In this document: piece after piece, positions 1 to 9,623 of the stretch | Position numbering within the stretch: the first letter of the stretch is position 1 | Layout of the letters: every line of letters begins with the position of its first letter | Source of the DNA: Craspedostauros australis | Taxonomy: Eukaryota; Bacillariophyta; Bacillariophyceae; Mastogloiales; Achnanthaceae | Length of the DNA: 64,000 nucleotides | Assembly: GCA_026770025.1 (NCBI GenBank) | Contig: JAMXDE010000015.1 | Span: 310,001-374,000, forward strand | Direction: 5' to 3' | Notes under the pieces: model-generated | What the model was told of the DNA's origin: nothing | The model's database searches: none | Seen by the model: the letters and a program-made list of their open reading frames with translations, nothing else | Translations under genes and position numbers: made by a program

Positions 1-136
1 TATGGCATAAACACCCATGAAACTGTAGCAGGACTCTCTAGAGACATTAGAACGAACCAAAATGATGATTGTGGAGTCCTCTCTCTCTCTGTCTAGAGTG
101 AAGATGGTGCCGCTACCTGTTGTTGTCAAAGCAACC

Positions 137-1892
137 TTATGCGCTGCTACGCTTCTTGGCAACGAATTCCTTCAATCGCTCGATGCCCAGATCGCTGGTG
201 TGTTGGGATGCTGCAGTGAAGACACAGCGAAAGAATCCCGGCAGCTCGTTCTTCATGCTCGCCCCTGGCGTGAACAGCAGACCGTGCTGCATGAGATCCA
301 AGTACAGCTTGCGCTCGCGCTCGGCATCCGTGCCATCCTCGGGCAGGAACTCGCGCAGATCCATCCAAATGAACAATCCTGATGTTGGCTTGAGATGCGG
401 GATGTCCAGCTCCTCCAGGCAGCTTTGCCACTCACCGCCGCGCGTAGCGCAGCGCGATTGATTTTCTTCGAGGAATGCCTCGAACCATGCTCCGTTTCCG
501 GCCGCTGCCTCCGTCTCCGTTGACAGCATGCTTTCCACCAACAATTGAGTTTGTGACGACACACTGCACAGATCATTCAACTTCTGCAAGGGCAGACGGA
601 TCTCTTCATTCTCAGAATATAGCGCACCCACGCGCAATCCGCTGGACGCGTAGTCCTTCGACATGGACCACACGAAGTGAACGTACGGACCCACACCCAG
701 ACCTGCGGAGCCATCGTCGTCTTGCGTCGCGGCAACCTCCAAGGCCGACACGAAGCCAGCATCTTCGCCTGCATGCACGCTTCCGGCGTAGATCTCATCG
801 CTGACGAGATGCACCTTCTTTTCGCGGCACCAGTCGGTGCACTCCTGGATGACGGACTCCGGGTAACTGATTCCGAGAGGATTCATGGGATGGCTGATGA
901 GCAAGATGCGTGGCGGGTTGCCCGCTTCGACGGCCTTGGCGTATGCCGCGCCCAGCGACTTCTTGTTTGGGTAGTACATGTGCTGTGGGATTGGACCAGA
1001 GCGGTCGATGGTGGTGCTGTCATCATGATAATCCATGGTTTGGACCGGGATGATGGTCAGTCCTACAGGTTTGGATGTTGTTTGCGATTTTGATTGTGGG
1101 CGTGGATCATCAGAGAGGCAGAGAGTGAGCGGAATGAATGAGTGAATGAATGAATGAGTGAATCGGTGCGAGGGGGTGATTGTATCAGCCAAAGTGTACG
1201 AGTATTGCTCCAAACAATTCTGCGCCTAGATGTCGGTTCAACGACACGAGCACATTGCGAACGCACCCACGTCAGACCTACTCACCCGCTCGACAACCAA
1301 GATCAAATTCGAATGCGGCATAGTACGGCGTTGGCACCAGGACGCCATCTCCCGGAGATGTCAAGGTGATGCACAGGTTCTCCAGAACGGCATTGCATCC
1401 AGCACCAATGACAACACCATCGGCATCCATCGGCTTGGACAGCTTGAGGGTTTGCGTGAAATAGTCCGCCACGACCTTCCGGCAGGACTCGCGTCCGTGC
1501 GTGGTTTGGTAGTAGATGCCGTCCGCAGGAAAGCAGAGGCCGTCTGCTGTATGGGCGGTGATGCTGAACTTGTGAATGGCCGGCAGCAGCAGGTCTTCCA
1601 ACATCTGATTCTCGGCGACGCTGAGTTGCAGCACGCCATCAGGTGTGGACTCAGAGTAAATCTCGACTGCTCTTGCATCCGTCAGGTAGGACGGCAAGAG
1701 GGAAACGGCGTGCTGCGCGCGCGGGCTCGACAGCGACGATGGTGTTGGCTTGGACGATGCCAGCCTCGTGTTGCCGTCCATGGTGACTGGAGTGATCCAG
1801 TTCGCGCAGCGAGATCCACCAAACCAAGCCGCCGCCTTGCCTCGCGACAGTGGTTGGAGCGGTCTGAGACAACGTTGAAGCCCGACCTTCAT
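137..1892 (-). CDS. ACC-synthase-like PLP-dependent aminotransferase (class I/II), two exons
   Basis: Fold-type I PLP enzyme, closest in motif to 1-aminocyclopropane-1-carboxylate synthase and its aminotransferase relatives. Exon 1 is 1892-1286 and exon 2 is 1062-137. The donor GTGAGT and acceptor CTGTAG join in phase 1, giving an unbroken reading through GCRAG-LTIIPV and about 510 residues. Seen in order: TPYYAAFEFDL in the substrate domain, SHPMNPLG (the Asn-Pro that contacts PLP), VSDEIYAGSVH (the Asp-x-x-Tyr pair), SMSKDYASSGLRVG holding the Schiff-base lysine, and PGFFRCVF with the carboxylate-binding arginine. Length fits the family (about 430-500 aa) plus a short N-terminal extension; that extension is not a clear targeting peptide. 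Members of this group in algae may be plain aminotransferases, so ethylene-precursor synthesis is an inference. The start is the first ATG of the open frame; a further upstream exon is possible. Confidence 0.85.
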
Positions 1893-2713
1893 GCTAGAGC
1901 CACTGATCGTCCTTTGGGGACAAATGCAATTGTGCAGGGTGAGGACGGCAATCGGCTGCTCCGTGCGAGGATACGAATTGTGGCACCTCGCGGTTGGGGC
2001 GGAGAGAGTTTGGGAAAACGAACCAATTTCTTTTTGTTGATGTCGGCCATCAATCCTTTGTCCATTCGTTCAATCGATTCGCGAATGGAGATTTGCTCGG
2101 GATTCGATACACTCCAATGACATCGATGAAATGGCATGTTGATGGGTGGGTCGTTGTGAGGAAGCGTCGAGTAGAGTAGAGCAGTTAGCGTGAATGCAAA
2201 ACCATAATCCACGATATTTGCTCGCATTCACCCAAACTAATAGTGTGGACCACCAGAAAGAACAAACCATAACAGGCAGTCGATGTGCTTGTCTCCATGA
2301 GCCACGGCGGCGAGACCGGTTACTCGAATATGTTGGTCGCCTCATCTGTTTTTTCCACCACGTGCAATTGTTGCTGCACAAGAAGACACACACCAGCATC
2401 AAGAAGAACCCGCTTGGAGCGTGGGGGTCGCGGTACAGTTCTTTCTAGAGTCATGCTGTGTATGAATCGGGTTTTAGTTTTAATTGTATAATACATTTGT
2501 CACAAGCCTGCAAAGATCTGGTTGCTTGGGAGTCAGTGCTTGGATTGTGTCACAAGATCTTCGAAGAAGATCTCACAACCCTGCTTGCTTTTAGTCTCGC
2601 GTTGTTCGTTCTGTCCAATCACGTGTCGTGCCGCACGATCATTCATCCAGGAGGACATGCATTGCCACTGGAACGTCATGTTCGCGGGTGTACCGTGGTT
2701 GAGGCTTGCGCGT
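1893..2713. other. Intergenic, no gene seen
   Basis: Between the 5' end of the ACC-synthase-like gene and the 3' end of the silaffin-like gene. Only short overlapping frames on both strands with no recognisable protein. It should hold the promoter of the minus-strand aminotransferase gene; no specific site can be named. Confidence 0.5.
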
Positions 2714-4477
2714 TTATCGATCATCTGGGATCAGCGGGTAGCTGCGAGCTTCAGAGACTTTTCCTCGTGGTCCTCGCTTGGATGGACTCGCTTCTGCGCC
2801 GCTGTTGTTGTCGGTGGTGCCCATGGCGTCGCCTGTAGCTGGACTTGCGCCCTTGGTCTTGGATTTGCCGGTGCTTTTGCTTGCGTTGTTGGTGCTCGAC
2901 TTCGCGGGACCTGCGCTTTTGCTCTTGGACTGAGATGCCGTCGGAGTATCAGGGGCGCCTTCGGATCTGCTGTTTGTTGGAGGCGTCGTTTGGTTGTTGG
3001 CGGTGCCCGCGGACTTGTTCTTGCTCTTGCTCTTGCTCTTGGATTGGGTAGCCGTTGGGCTCTTGGTGGCACCGGCCGATTTGGCCTTGGAAGATGAAGC
3101 TCCTTGGCTCTTGGCAGCGCCTGCGGATTTGCTCTTGCTCTTGCTCTTGGACTGAGAGGCTGGTTGGCCGTCCCCACTATCCGCGGACTTGCTCACGCTC
3201 TTGGATTGAGAAGCTGTTCCACTTTTGGCGGCGCCGGCGGATTTGCTCTTTGATGGAGAACTTTCGTCACTCTTGCTCTTGCTCTTGGATTGAGTCGCCG
3301 TTTGGCTGCTGGAAGGGCCTGAGGACTTGCTCTTTGACGGAGATGATCCGCTACTCTTGCTCTGGCTTGGAGAGGTGTCGGAGCTCTGACTTGGAGAGTT
3401 ATTCGAACTTGAGCTGGGTCCCGACGGTGAGGATGGGCTGGATGCGCAGTCACCATTCCAGTTGCACCGACAGTCATCACCGTCGTAGGCGCAATCGAAA
3501 CACTCATCGATGTAGCATAGATCCTGCTTGGCACTCTTGGAACCCTTCTTGGATTCCTTACTGGACTTGATGGCCTTGGGGGACTTGTTTTGAGCAGTCG
3601 CACCGTCGTCTGCCTTGCTCGATTTCGAAGACTTGCTGCTCTCGGCAGACTGGCTTGCATCACTGTCGCTGCCATCTGCCGCGCTCGTGTTGCTCGAGTC
3701 ACCTTCGCTGCCCGATTGTGACATACCGGGTCCTGCCATTTTCGCTGCCTTGCTTCCCTTCACGACGGCCGTAGTAGAGGGTGTGCTTGATCCCTTGGCG
3801 TTCTTGCTTGTCTTGGTGGGTGATGATCCGTTGCAGGTGCCATTGGGCTCGCAAATGCAAACATTGTTGCTGGAAAGGGTGCATGTAATGCAAGAGCTGG
3901 ATGATTCGCAGAGGCTACTGTTGCCATCGCTGCCGCTCGATCCAGCTGGTCCTTCGTTGCTCTGCTGGGTGGTGGCCTTGTTTGTTTTGCTGAGTCCTCC
4001 AGTGCTGCCAGCTTTTGCCGACTTGGCCTTTGAACTTTTCGTTGGGGCTGCGTCATTGACAATCGTCGTCGTCGTCGTTGTTGTGATTCCTGTTGTTGTC
4101 ACTGATGATGAGGGTGCCGAGCCCGTATCAGCGGCCAGAGCGCTCAAGGTTTCGCTCTTGGTTGCCTTGAAGGTTGAAGTCTCGGAGCATCTGGGATCCG
4201 TGCCGTTGTTTTCGCACTCGCAGACTTCTTTGCCATCTTGAAGGGAGCACAAGCATCGGTAGCACAGCTCGAGTAGCCCATTGCTGGTTGCCAGCTGCCT
4301 GCTGGTGTTACGGAGCATGCGTCGCACCTGAAGATCCAGAGAAGAATGGTCGGTTCCACTCGGAATGCGAATGATGAAAGCATCTTGCTGCTCCACAGCC
4401 ACGGCTGATGTGCAGAGAGTTGTCGACAAGGCGGCAACAATCAGCGAACAGATGCCAAAAAAGGCCGCGAACTTCAT
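2714..4477 (-). CDS. Secreted Ser/Lys-rich silaffin-like protein with three Cys modules
   Basis: 587 aa from the ATG at 4477; the open frame runs on upstream only from a GTG, and the ATG opens a good signal peptide (residues 1-28, hydrophobic core then TSAVAVEQQ). RML (53-55) and RQL (60-62) resemble the RxL endoproteolytic sites described in Thalassiosira silaffins and cingulins. Three similar cysteine modules follow at 72-97, 190-215 and 321-344, patterned C-x(2-5)-C-x(1-2)-C, then C-x-C, then NG-x-C. Residues 145-320 and 351-545 are low complexity, with SKSSK, SKSKSK and SAGAAKS units and many K-x-x-K spacings, the composition of proteins whose lysines carry polyamines and serines phosphates in biosilica. 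No catalytic domain. Role inferred: organic matrix of the silica wall. The silicon transporter gene is 1.9 kb away on the same strand. Composition and architecture, not homology to one named gene, support the call. Confidence 0.75.
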   Translation of the reverse strand: MKFAAFFGICSLIVAALSTTLCTSAVAVEQQDAFIIRIPSGTDHSSLDLQVRRMLRNTSRQLATSNGLLELCYRCLCSLQDGKEVCECENNGTDPRCSETSTFKATKSETLSALAADTGSAPSSSVTTTGITTTTTTTIVNDAAPTKSSKAKSAKAGSTGGLSKTNKATTQQSNEGPAGSSGSDGNSSLCESSSSCITCTLSSNNVCICEPNGTCNGSSPTKTSKNAKGSSTPSTTAVVKGSKAAKMAGPGMSQSGSEGDSSNTSAADGSDSDASQSAESSKSSKSSKADDGATAQNKSPKAIKSSKESKKGSKSAKQDLCYIDECFDCAYDGDDCRCNWNGDCASSPSSPSGPSSSSNNSPSQSSDTSPSQSKSSGSSPSKSKSSGPSSSQTATQSKSKSKSDESSPSKSKSAGAAKSGTASQSKSVSKSADSGDGQPASQSKSKSKSKSAGAAKSQGASSSKAKSAGATKSPTATQSKSKSKSKNKSAGTANNQTTPPTNSRSEGAPDTPTASQSKSKSAGPAKSSTNNASKSTGKSKTKGASPATGDAMGTTDNNSGAEASPSKRGPRGKVSEARSYPLIPDDR

Positions 4478-5348
4478 GGTCGTGCTATTGAATACGTTGC
4501 TATCGATGCGTCTTGATTCGGTGTTGTTGAGTCTGTCGTTGGTGCTGTTGGTCCTGTTGTTGATATTTGTCGTGCAATTATAATATGTCGGAGCAGTTGG
4601 GTCGAGATGTTTGGCCACGCATACACACGATGCTGTCGCGGCTCATTTCATGTTGCTCGCCTGAACTCCTTCAAACTCAGGCACACAGCATCCACAGGTG
4701 ATGTTGGTGCAGGTGGCTGCAGCAACACCCGCAACCGTGGGTAGGTACGAGTACGAGTGAGTAGTAGGAAGTTGCATCCTCTTGGGAACAGCCAAGACGG
4801 AATCAAATTGAGTGTGCCACGAGCACGAGGAAGCACGATGTTAGCACTTGTGGCTTTGTTTTGAAAAGTCGTAAATGATGTGAGAAGAACAAAATCAAAA
4901 TGTGAGGCGGCGGGACTTGCGAGCCAGGTGGGGAATGGTGTTAAACAATTAATTTCGACGGTCGCGCATGAGGGTGGATTGGACGTTAACCAACCGTGTG
5001 GCTGCCATGCGTTTGCGCAACCTCGGCATCATCAGCGCCGTCCTGGCATTCCACGAATGCGCTGACTGCCTTCATCACCTCACAAATTCCCGCCACCCAT
5101 CACTGCGTTTAAAATACAAAGACAAGGAGGGAAGGGAGGAGCAAGACGTTTGAATGGAGGTCGGGGATGGCGATTGCTTTCTGTGTCATCATGCTCGTAT
5201 CGGACTCCATCATGACTCACATGAACTTGTGTGCTTAGTCGGATGGTGATGATGGAGCGGCACGAGTGCTGGTGATGATGCTGGTGGTGTCAACCTTGCG
5301 TGTGAATCTGCTCGCCCCTGAGCTATTTCATGACGCGTTCGCTTTTCA
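4478..5348. other. Intergenic, no gene seen
   Basis: Upstream of the silaffin-like gene; only short non-matching frames. Likely contains that gene's promoter and 5' leader. No repeat or RNA gene noticed. Confidence 0.5.
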
Positions 5349-5636
5349 TTAGCTGTGGTTACAGCATTTCGCTTGGCACCAGGTGTCAAAAGGATGATTC
5401 CATGACATCTTCATCTGCGGCTGTAGCTGCAGTCGTGAGATGTGGTGATTGAGACTAGTGATGATTGAAATTTGCACGTTGATCTGATCGTCTGTACCGA
5501 TCACATCGAGGGGTGCTTTGTCTTTGTGGCTTTGTATATCGGTATCAGCCTTGGTTGATTCGACGAATTGCTCGACACGCTCCAAATCGCCTGTTTTGGA
5601 GGCATCAAGGAGTTGTTTGTTCGAAATAGTCGGCAT
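5349..5636 (-). CDS. Ankyrin-repeat fragment or short ankyrin gene
   Basis: The first 45 codons from the ATG at 5636 read like one and a half ankyrin repeats: LLDASKTGDLERVEQFVE, then a DIQSHKDKAPLDV segment equivalent to the D-x-x-G-x-TPL turn. After that the frame loses ankyrin character. A splice near GTGCAAATT at about 5476 joined to a downstream CAG could continue it as AADEDVMESSF and stop. Either this is a very short spliced ankyrin protein or a remnant of a longer one; I cannot tell which. No partner domain is visible. Function unknown. Confidence 0.4.
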   Translation of the reverse strand: MPTISNKQLLDASKTGDLERVEQFVESTKADTDIQSHKDKAPLDVIGTDDQINVQISIITSLNHHISRLQLQPQMKMSWNHPFDTWCQAKCCNHS

Positions 5637-6384
5637 GTCGTGATGACGGTTGACGATTGTTGGGTTCTGTTCGATGGATGATTGTTGGACGATTATTGGA
5701 TAGTGATCGCCGGGTGATGAGTTGTTGAGGATGTTTTATGGTTTGATGTCTCCTACCCCGGTGGAGATATCGATTGGATGTCTCAATTCCGCGAGTACGT
5801 ACCACGCGATAGACATCCAATCAATGCCCGTTGTTGGCATGTTTGAGCGTGGGTTTGGATGGCGTGTTGTGGCTCGTTGCCACCTGGTCGTATCGCTTTC
5901 TCTCGTTGTCTTTCGTTGTGGTTCTCTCTCTCTCTCTCTTTCTGCCGCTTGGTTTCTGTGTTAGTCTCTATCTCTCCATCGTGTCCTGCTTCGGTACAGG
6001 TATGCACACTTGTGGAGAGGACGACCAGCGCGAGCTGCAAATTCTCATCGTGCCCAACCTTCGTTGCGCAAGTGTTGGATGCGAACGAAGTACCTGCGAG
6101 TGAAGAAGAGCGAGAACGAACGACAACCAACCACCCGCCAATGTACTATTGTCTCCATGAGCAGCTGCCAAGTGTTTCACATCCATCACTGATGTAAATC
6201 AGGTGATTCAATGAATGTTCAGTGGACTACAATTTTTTACTATGGCATAGTTTGCTGCACTCTGTTCAATACCGCTTCGTGTTGCAAGGCTATGATACCT
6301 CTGTTCAGCTCATGTGTTGCGACAGGTATAGTATGCGATTGCGTTTTGCGTCATTTGGAGGAGAGCGACGCCATGGTCTGAGAT
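5637..6384. other. Intergenic, no gene seen
   Basis: Between the ankyrin fragment and the 3' end of the silicon transporter. Contains a CT-rich stretch around 5925-5945. No convincing coding frame. Confidence 0.5.
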
Positions 6385-8128
6385 TCACGATGCATCTCCA
6401 AGATACCTTTGGCAACGTGACGCATGTGTTGATGCTTTGGTGTATTGGTACGGCGCACTCTGGTTGCCCCTTAATGCACATAGTGCATACTTCTGCATGC
6501 CCATCTCCTCATCGGCGTCAGCCTCAGAACCTTCATTCTCCTCGTCCTGGTTCAGCTCGTTCATGGCAGCAGTCTCCATGCGAAGAGCAGACTCGAAAAC
6601 GACGGCATCCTCCTCGTTGCTGCAGGCGTTGATCTCTTCGCGGAGGCTCTTGATGTTCGACAGAATGCGCTCGCGGCGGACGGGGTAAGACTCGTTCTGT
6701 GCGGCGAGAGCTTTCTGGAGCTCGAGGTATTCCTTTGGAACGGCAGTGGAACTTGCCTCGTTGACAAGGACGTTGGTTCCGAGGTGCAGGTTACGGTTGC
6801 TCTTGTGGTCTGGCTTCATGCCGACGACGCGCTCCTCTGGGGTGCCAATGTACACCTCATCAAGCTGGAAGCCAGAGACGGCCTTGTGGACGGAAGCGAG
6901 GACACAGGCTCCGGAGAAGATACCGGTGGCTTCCAACAACAGAGAGAACTCGAGGAAGATGTGGACGATTGGGCTGGAAAGGAAGGCGATTGGGAAGATG
7001 GATACAACCAGCTGCCATGCGATGGAGGCGATGATGGTGGTGATGAGGGCTCCGAGAAGTCCAGTGTTGAAGAATTCCTGGGTGCTATCGGAGACTCCGA
7101 AGATGTTCTCGCCAGTTCCGACCTCGACATCAAGAGTGGTGACACAAGCGATGATGAAGAAGCACATCGTCACGAAGATCTGACGTCCGATCATGAATCC
7201 TGGAAGGTTGCGTCCGTCACCGCGGAAGAGGAGCTCGCAGGTCTTGCGGGCCATTGGATGGTCTTCACAATCCTCCTTTGGAAGCTTGGCGACAGCGAAG
7301 AAGGCGATCTGCATACCCTCGAGCATACCGACAATGGACATGAAGAGGAAGAAGAGGATGACAGCGACTCCGTTTGTCACTCCGGCCCACATGGTGGTCT
7401 TTCCATCGAAGAGGGCGACCAGGGTGACAGCCATGGCATAGCACAGGATGGCGAGGGAGATGAGGATGCGGCCCCAGTAGAAGAGGTTCTGGGCACCGTC
7501 ACGTGGTGGTTCCTTCGACTCGATTTCCTTGCCAGAGGCCCAGACGAAGAACATCTGGACGAGGTAGCACGAGTGCAGAAGTCCAGAGAACTCAATGGCG
7601 AGGGCAACATAGAGGGTGAAGACGGCGAAGAAGTTGTTGATGTAGTCAAGCATGCACAGGGAGGCGTTCACTTGGGAGTTGAGCTGTCCGGCTTGAGCGG
7701 TCATGAGGATCATGGCGGCTCCGGATCCGAGGAAAATCTGGATGATGATGTCTGGGAAGCCGAAGACTCGGGCATCGGCGAGGGGGGGGGGGGGGGGGGG
7801 GGGCATCGCACTGGTTGATGGTGAAGACCATGAGGTAGCGATCGAGGTTGTCACCCTTGTGGGCGAGGGAGGTGCAGTGGTGGCTGGTTGGGTGGGATTC
7901 GACGTAGAGGTCGCGGTCGACTGGTGGGAGACCGACGAGGGACCCCTGTCCTCTCTCCACCATGTTGAGCCATACGAGGGCCGTGATCATGACGACCAAG
8001 GCGACCACTGGGTGGACCTCGGACGAGACCTTGGTCTGCTCATTGAAGATGAGTCCGCAGACGATGGTGATCGAGAAGATGAAGAGTCCGGTGGAGTACA
8101 CCGACTTGACGAGCTGAATGAGATCCAT
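6385..8128 (-). CDS. SIT: Diatom silicon transporter (SIT), frame broken at a 22-G run in this assembly
   Basis: Plasma-membrane sodium-coupled silicic acid transporter. From the ATG at 8128 the protein opens with MDLIQLVKSVYSTGLFIFS and reaches DRYLM at residues 96-100. It resumes in another frame after the homopolymer as PLADARVFGFPDIIIQIFL and runs to 6385. About 580 aa, roughly ten hydrophobic segments and a charged C-terminal coiled coil, as in SITs. The second-half signature is intact: LEGMQIAFF and MIGRQIFV, the paired GXQ motifs typical of the family. In the first half the EGxQ site reads VERGQGSLVGLP (Arg for Gly), and the GRQ normally following DRYL(M/L) is absent, the sequence going straight to VFTINQ. 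The span 6385-8128 is 1744 nt, one base off a multiple of three, and a 21- rather than 22-base run would restore one frame. A homopolymer error or local misassembly is likely, though a decaying paralogue cannot be excluded. The family call itself is secure. Confidence 0.93.
7782..7803. repeat. 22-base poly-G tract inside the SIT coding region
   Basis: Uninterrupted G run on the + strand (C on the coding strand), read as a Pro run between QCDA and PLADARV. It sits where SITs keep a non-repetitive loop, and it shifts the frame by one. Such a run is prone to slippage and miscalling. Confidence 0.95.
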
Positions 8129-8681
8129 CTTGCTTGTCTATTTGTTGCTTGTTGCTGTGATGCGTTGTAGAACTTGCGATGGTTGGCTCTTTAGCATCAC
8201 AACTTCAAGTTAGATGAATGCTGTGAAGTATGAATGAATACTAAGCAATGTTCACGATGACTTCTGAATGAACTGAAGAGATTCCCTTTCTGCTGCTGGC
8301 GCAGTGCATTGGTTGCAAAAAGAACGGACCCGAAACGATCCCGTGGAAGTATGCACATGTTTCAAAGAACGCAGGTCGCGAGGGCGACTTCGAAATCAAG
8401 CCGGAGAAGACTGCTGAACGGTCTACAAGATGATGATTGTAAAGTGGTCGATTGTCTATGGTATTATATGTTATGTTCTATTCTATTGCGTGTTTTCTAT
8501 ATTCTATGGTGTATGGGGATGCCGTATGGGGGCGCTGTATGGTTGCTATGCATATCGTTGCTGTATTGGTGGTCGGTTGTGATGGGATTCACTTCTTTGC
8601 GTGAAAAAGTGTGTGTGTGTGGAGATGTGCGAGGATGAATGAGGACTCAGGATAGTCCTTGTTCTACTGCAGCGCATTTGT
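8129..8681. other. Intergenic, probable SIT promoter
   Basis: Holds the upstream region of the silicon transporter and the 3' flank of the next minus-strand gene. T-rich and TG-rich around 8450-8620. No gene or named regulatory site seen. Confidence 0.45.
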
Positions 8682-9623
8682 TTACGCCGTGCAGTTATCA
8701 TCCGAAGACTGGAGCCGAGCCATGAAGAGGTCGGTCATGCGGTTGCCGCCCTGAAGCTTCGCAGACTTCACAATACTTGACACATCCTTGTCCCAGATCT
8801 CCTCGTACGACTTGATCAGTCCGGACATGGGGCAGCGCTTCATGACGACGGTTCCGCTCAGGAAGCACTTTGGTGAGAATGGACCGCGGAATGTCAGGTC
8901 CTCCTCGAAGCGAAATGTGACGGCGTGCTTCGTCACCGACAGCGTGTCTTCAACAAGTCGCGAGTCGCATTTGGATGCATCAAACAGCATGCGGCAGCCG
9001 CGTACCCATTGCTCAAGGTAGTACTTGCCGTCGAGGTCGGATCCGTCCTTGAAGGTGGCTTGCTCGTCGTAGATGGATCTGGTGATGTCGGCGGTGACGA
9101 GTGACTTTTTGTTGACGATGTCGTTGATCATGATCTGCGCTAGCTGCTCTTCTGGGAGATTGAGCTGCTTGTGCTCTGTTCTGCAGGTGGCGACAACAGC
9201 CAGGGCGGCCATAGACTGCATCCATGCACGTCGGGTCGTTGATGTTGATGGCAGGGATGCAGTGTCGCGGGCGTTGGTGTTGATAGTGGTGCGCTGGTAC
9301 TCACCGAGCTGCTTAGTGGTGGTGCTCCAGAGAGGATCTGCAGGTGCGACTGAATCGTGGAATGCTTGTTGTGGCACGTTGGATGAGACAGTGGATGGTT
9401 GCTCGGCGACGGTGGTGCCTTGCACGGCTTGCCTCACGTTCTGAAGGAAGGAAAAACGGGATGTTGGTGCTTTCTCTGTCTCGAACGAGGTTGCAAGAAG
9501 TCGGCTGCTGCTACCACTAGTTGGTGTCGATGCGGTTGGTTGTCTCGTGGTGAATGCGTGTACTTGATTGTTGGCGCATGGTGCTGCGAGGACGATCAAT
9601 CCAAGGAAGCGAGAGAGTTTCAT
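8682..9623 (-). CDS. Plastid-targeted NTF2/DUF2358-like protein with a Tat-like lumen signal
   Basis: 313 aa from the ATG at 9623; an in-frame ATG at 9668 adds 15 charged residues before the signal peptide and is less likely. Residues 1-23 are a signal peptide ending VHA|FTTRQ, the plastid bipartite junction, followed by a Ser/Thr-rich transit region. At 130-147 TRRAWMQS precedes the hydrophobic stretch MAALAVVAT, a twin-arginine-type signal, so the mature part probably ends up in the thylakoid lumen. Residues about 158-285 (LAQIMINDIVNKKSLVTADI, SIYDEQATFKDG, a GPFSPKCFLSG strand, SYEEIWDKD) match the SnoaL/NTF2-like fold of DUF2358 proteins of plastids and cyanobacteria. No catalytic function is established for the family. 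Single exon. Confidence 0.7.
   Translation of the reverse strand: MKLSRFLGLIVLAAPCANNQVHAFTTRQPTASTPTSGSSSRLLATSFETEKAPTSRFSFLQNVRQAVQGTTVAEQPSTVSSNVPQQAFHDSVAPADPLWSTTTKQLGEYQRTTINTNARDTASLPSTSTTRRAWMQSMAALAVVATCRTEHKQLNLPEEQLAQIMINDIVNKKSLVTADITRSIYDEQATFKDGSDLDGKYYLEQWVRGCRMLFDASKCDSRLVEDTLSVTKHAVTFRFEEDLTFRGPFSPKCFLSGTVVMKRCPMSGLIKSYEEIWDKDVSSIVKSAKLQGGNRMTDLFMARLQSSDDNCTA

Noticed and set aside
1230-2120. Plus-strand frame of 296 codons
   Set aside because: Antisense to exon 1 and the intron of the ACC-synthase-like gene; no domain.
6784-7818. Long plus-strand frame, 344 codons, Asp/Glu/Gly-rich
   Set aside because: Exactly antisense to the silicon transporter, whose motifs are unmistakable; its odd composition is that of a mirror of membrane-protein codons.
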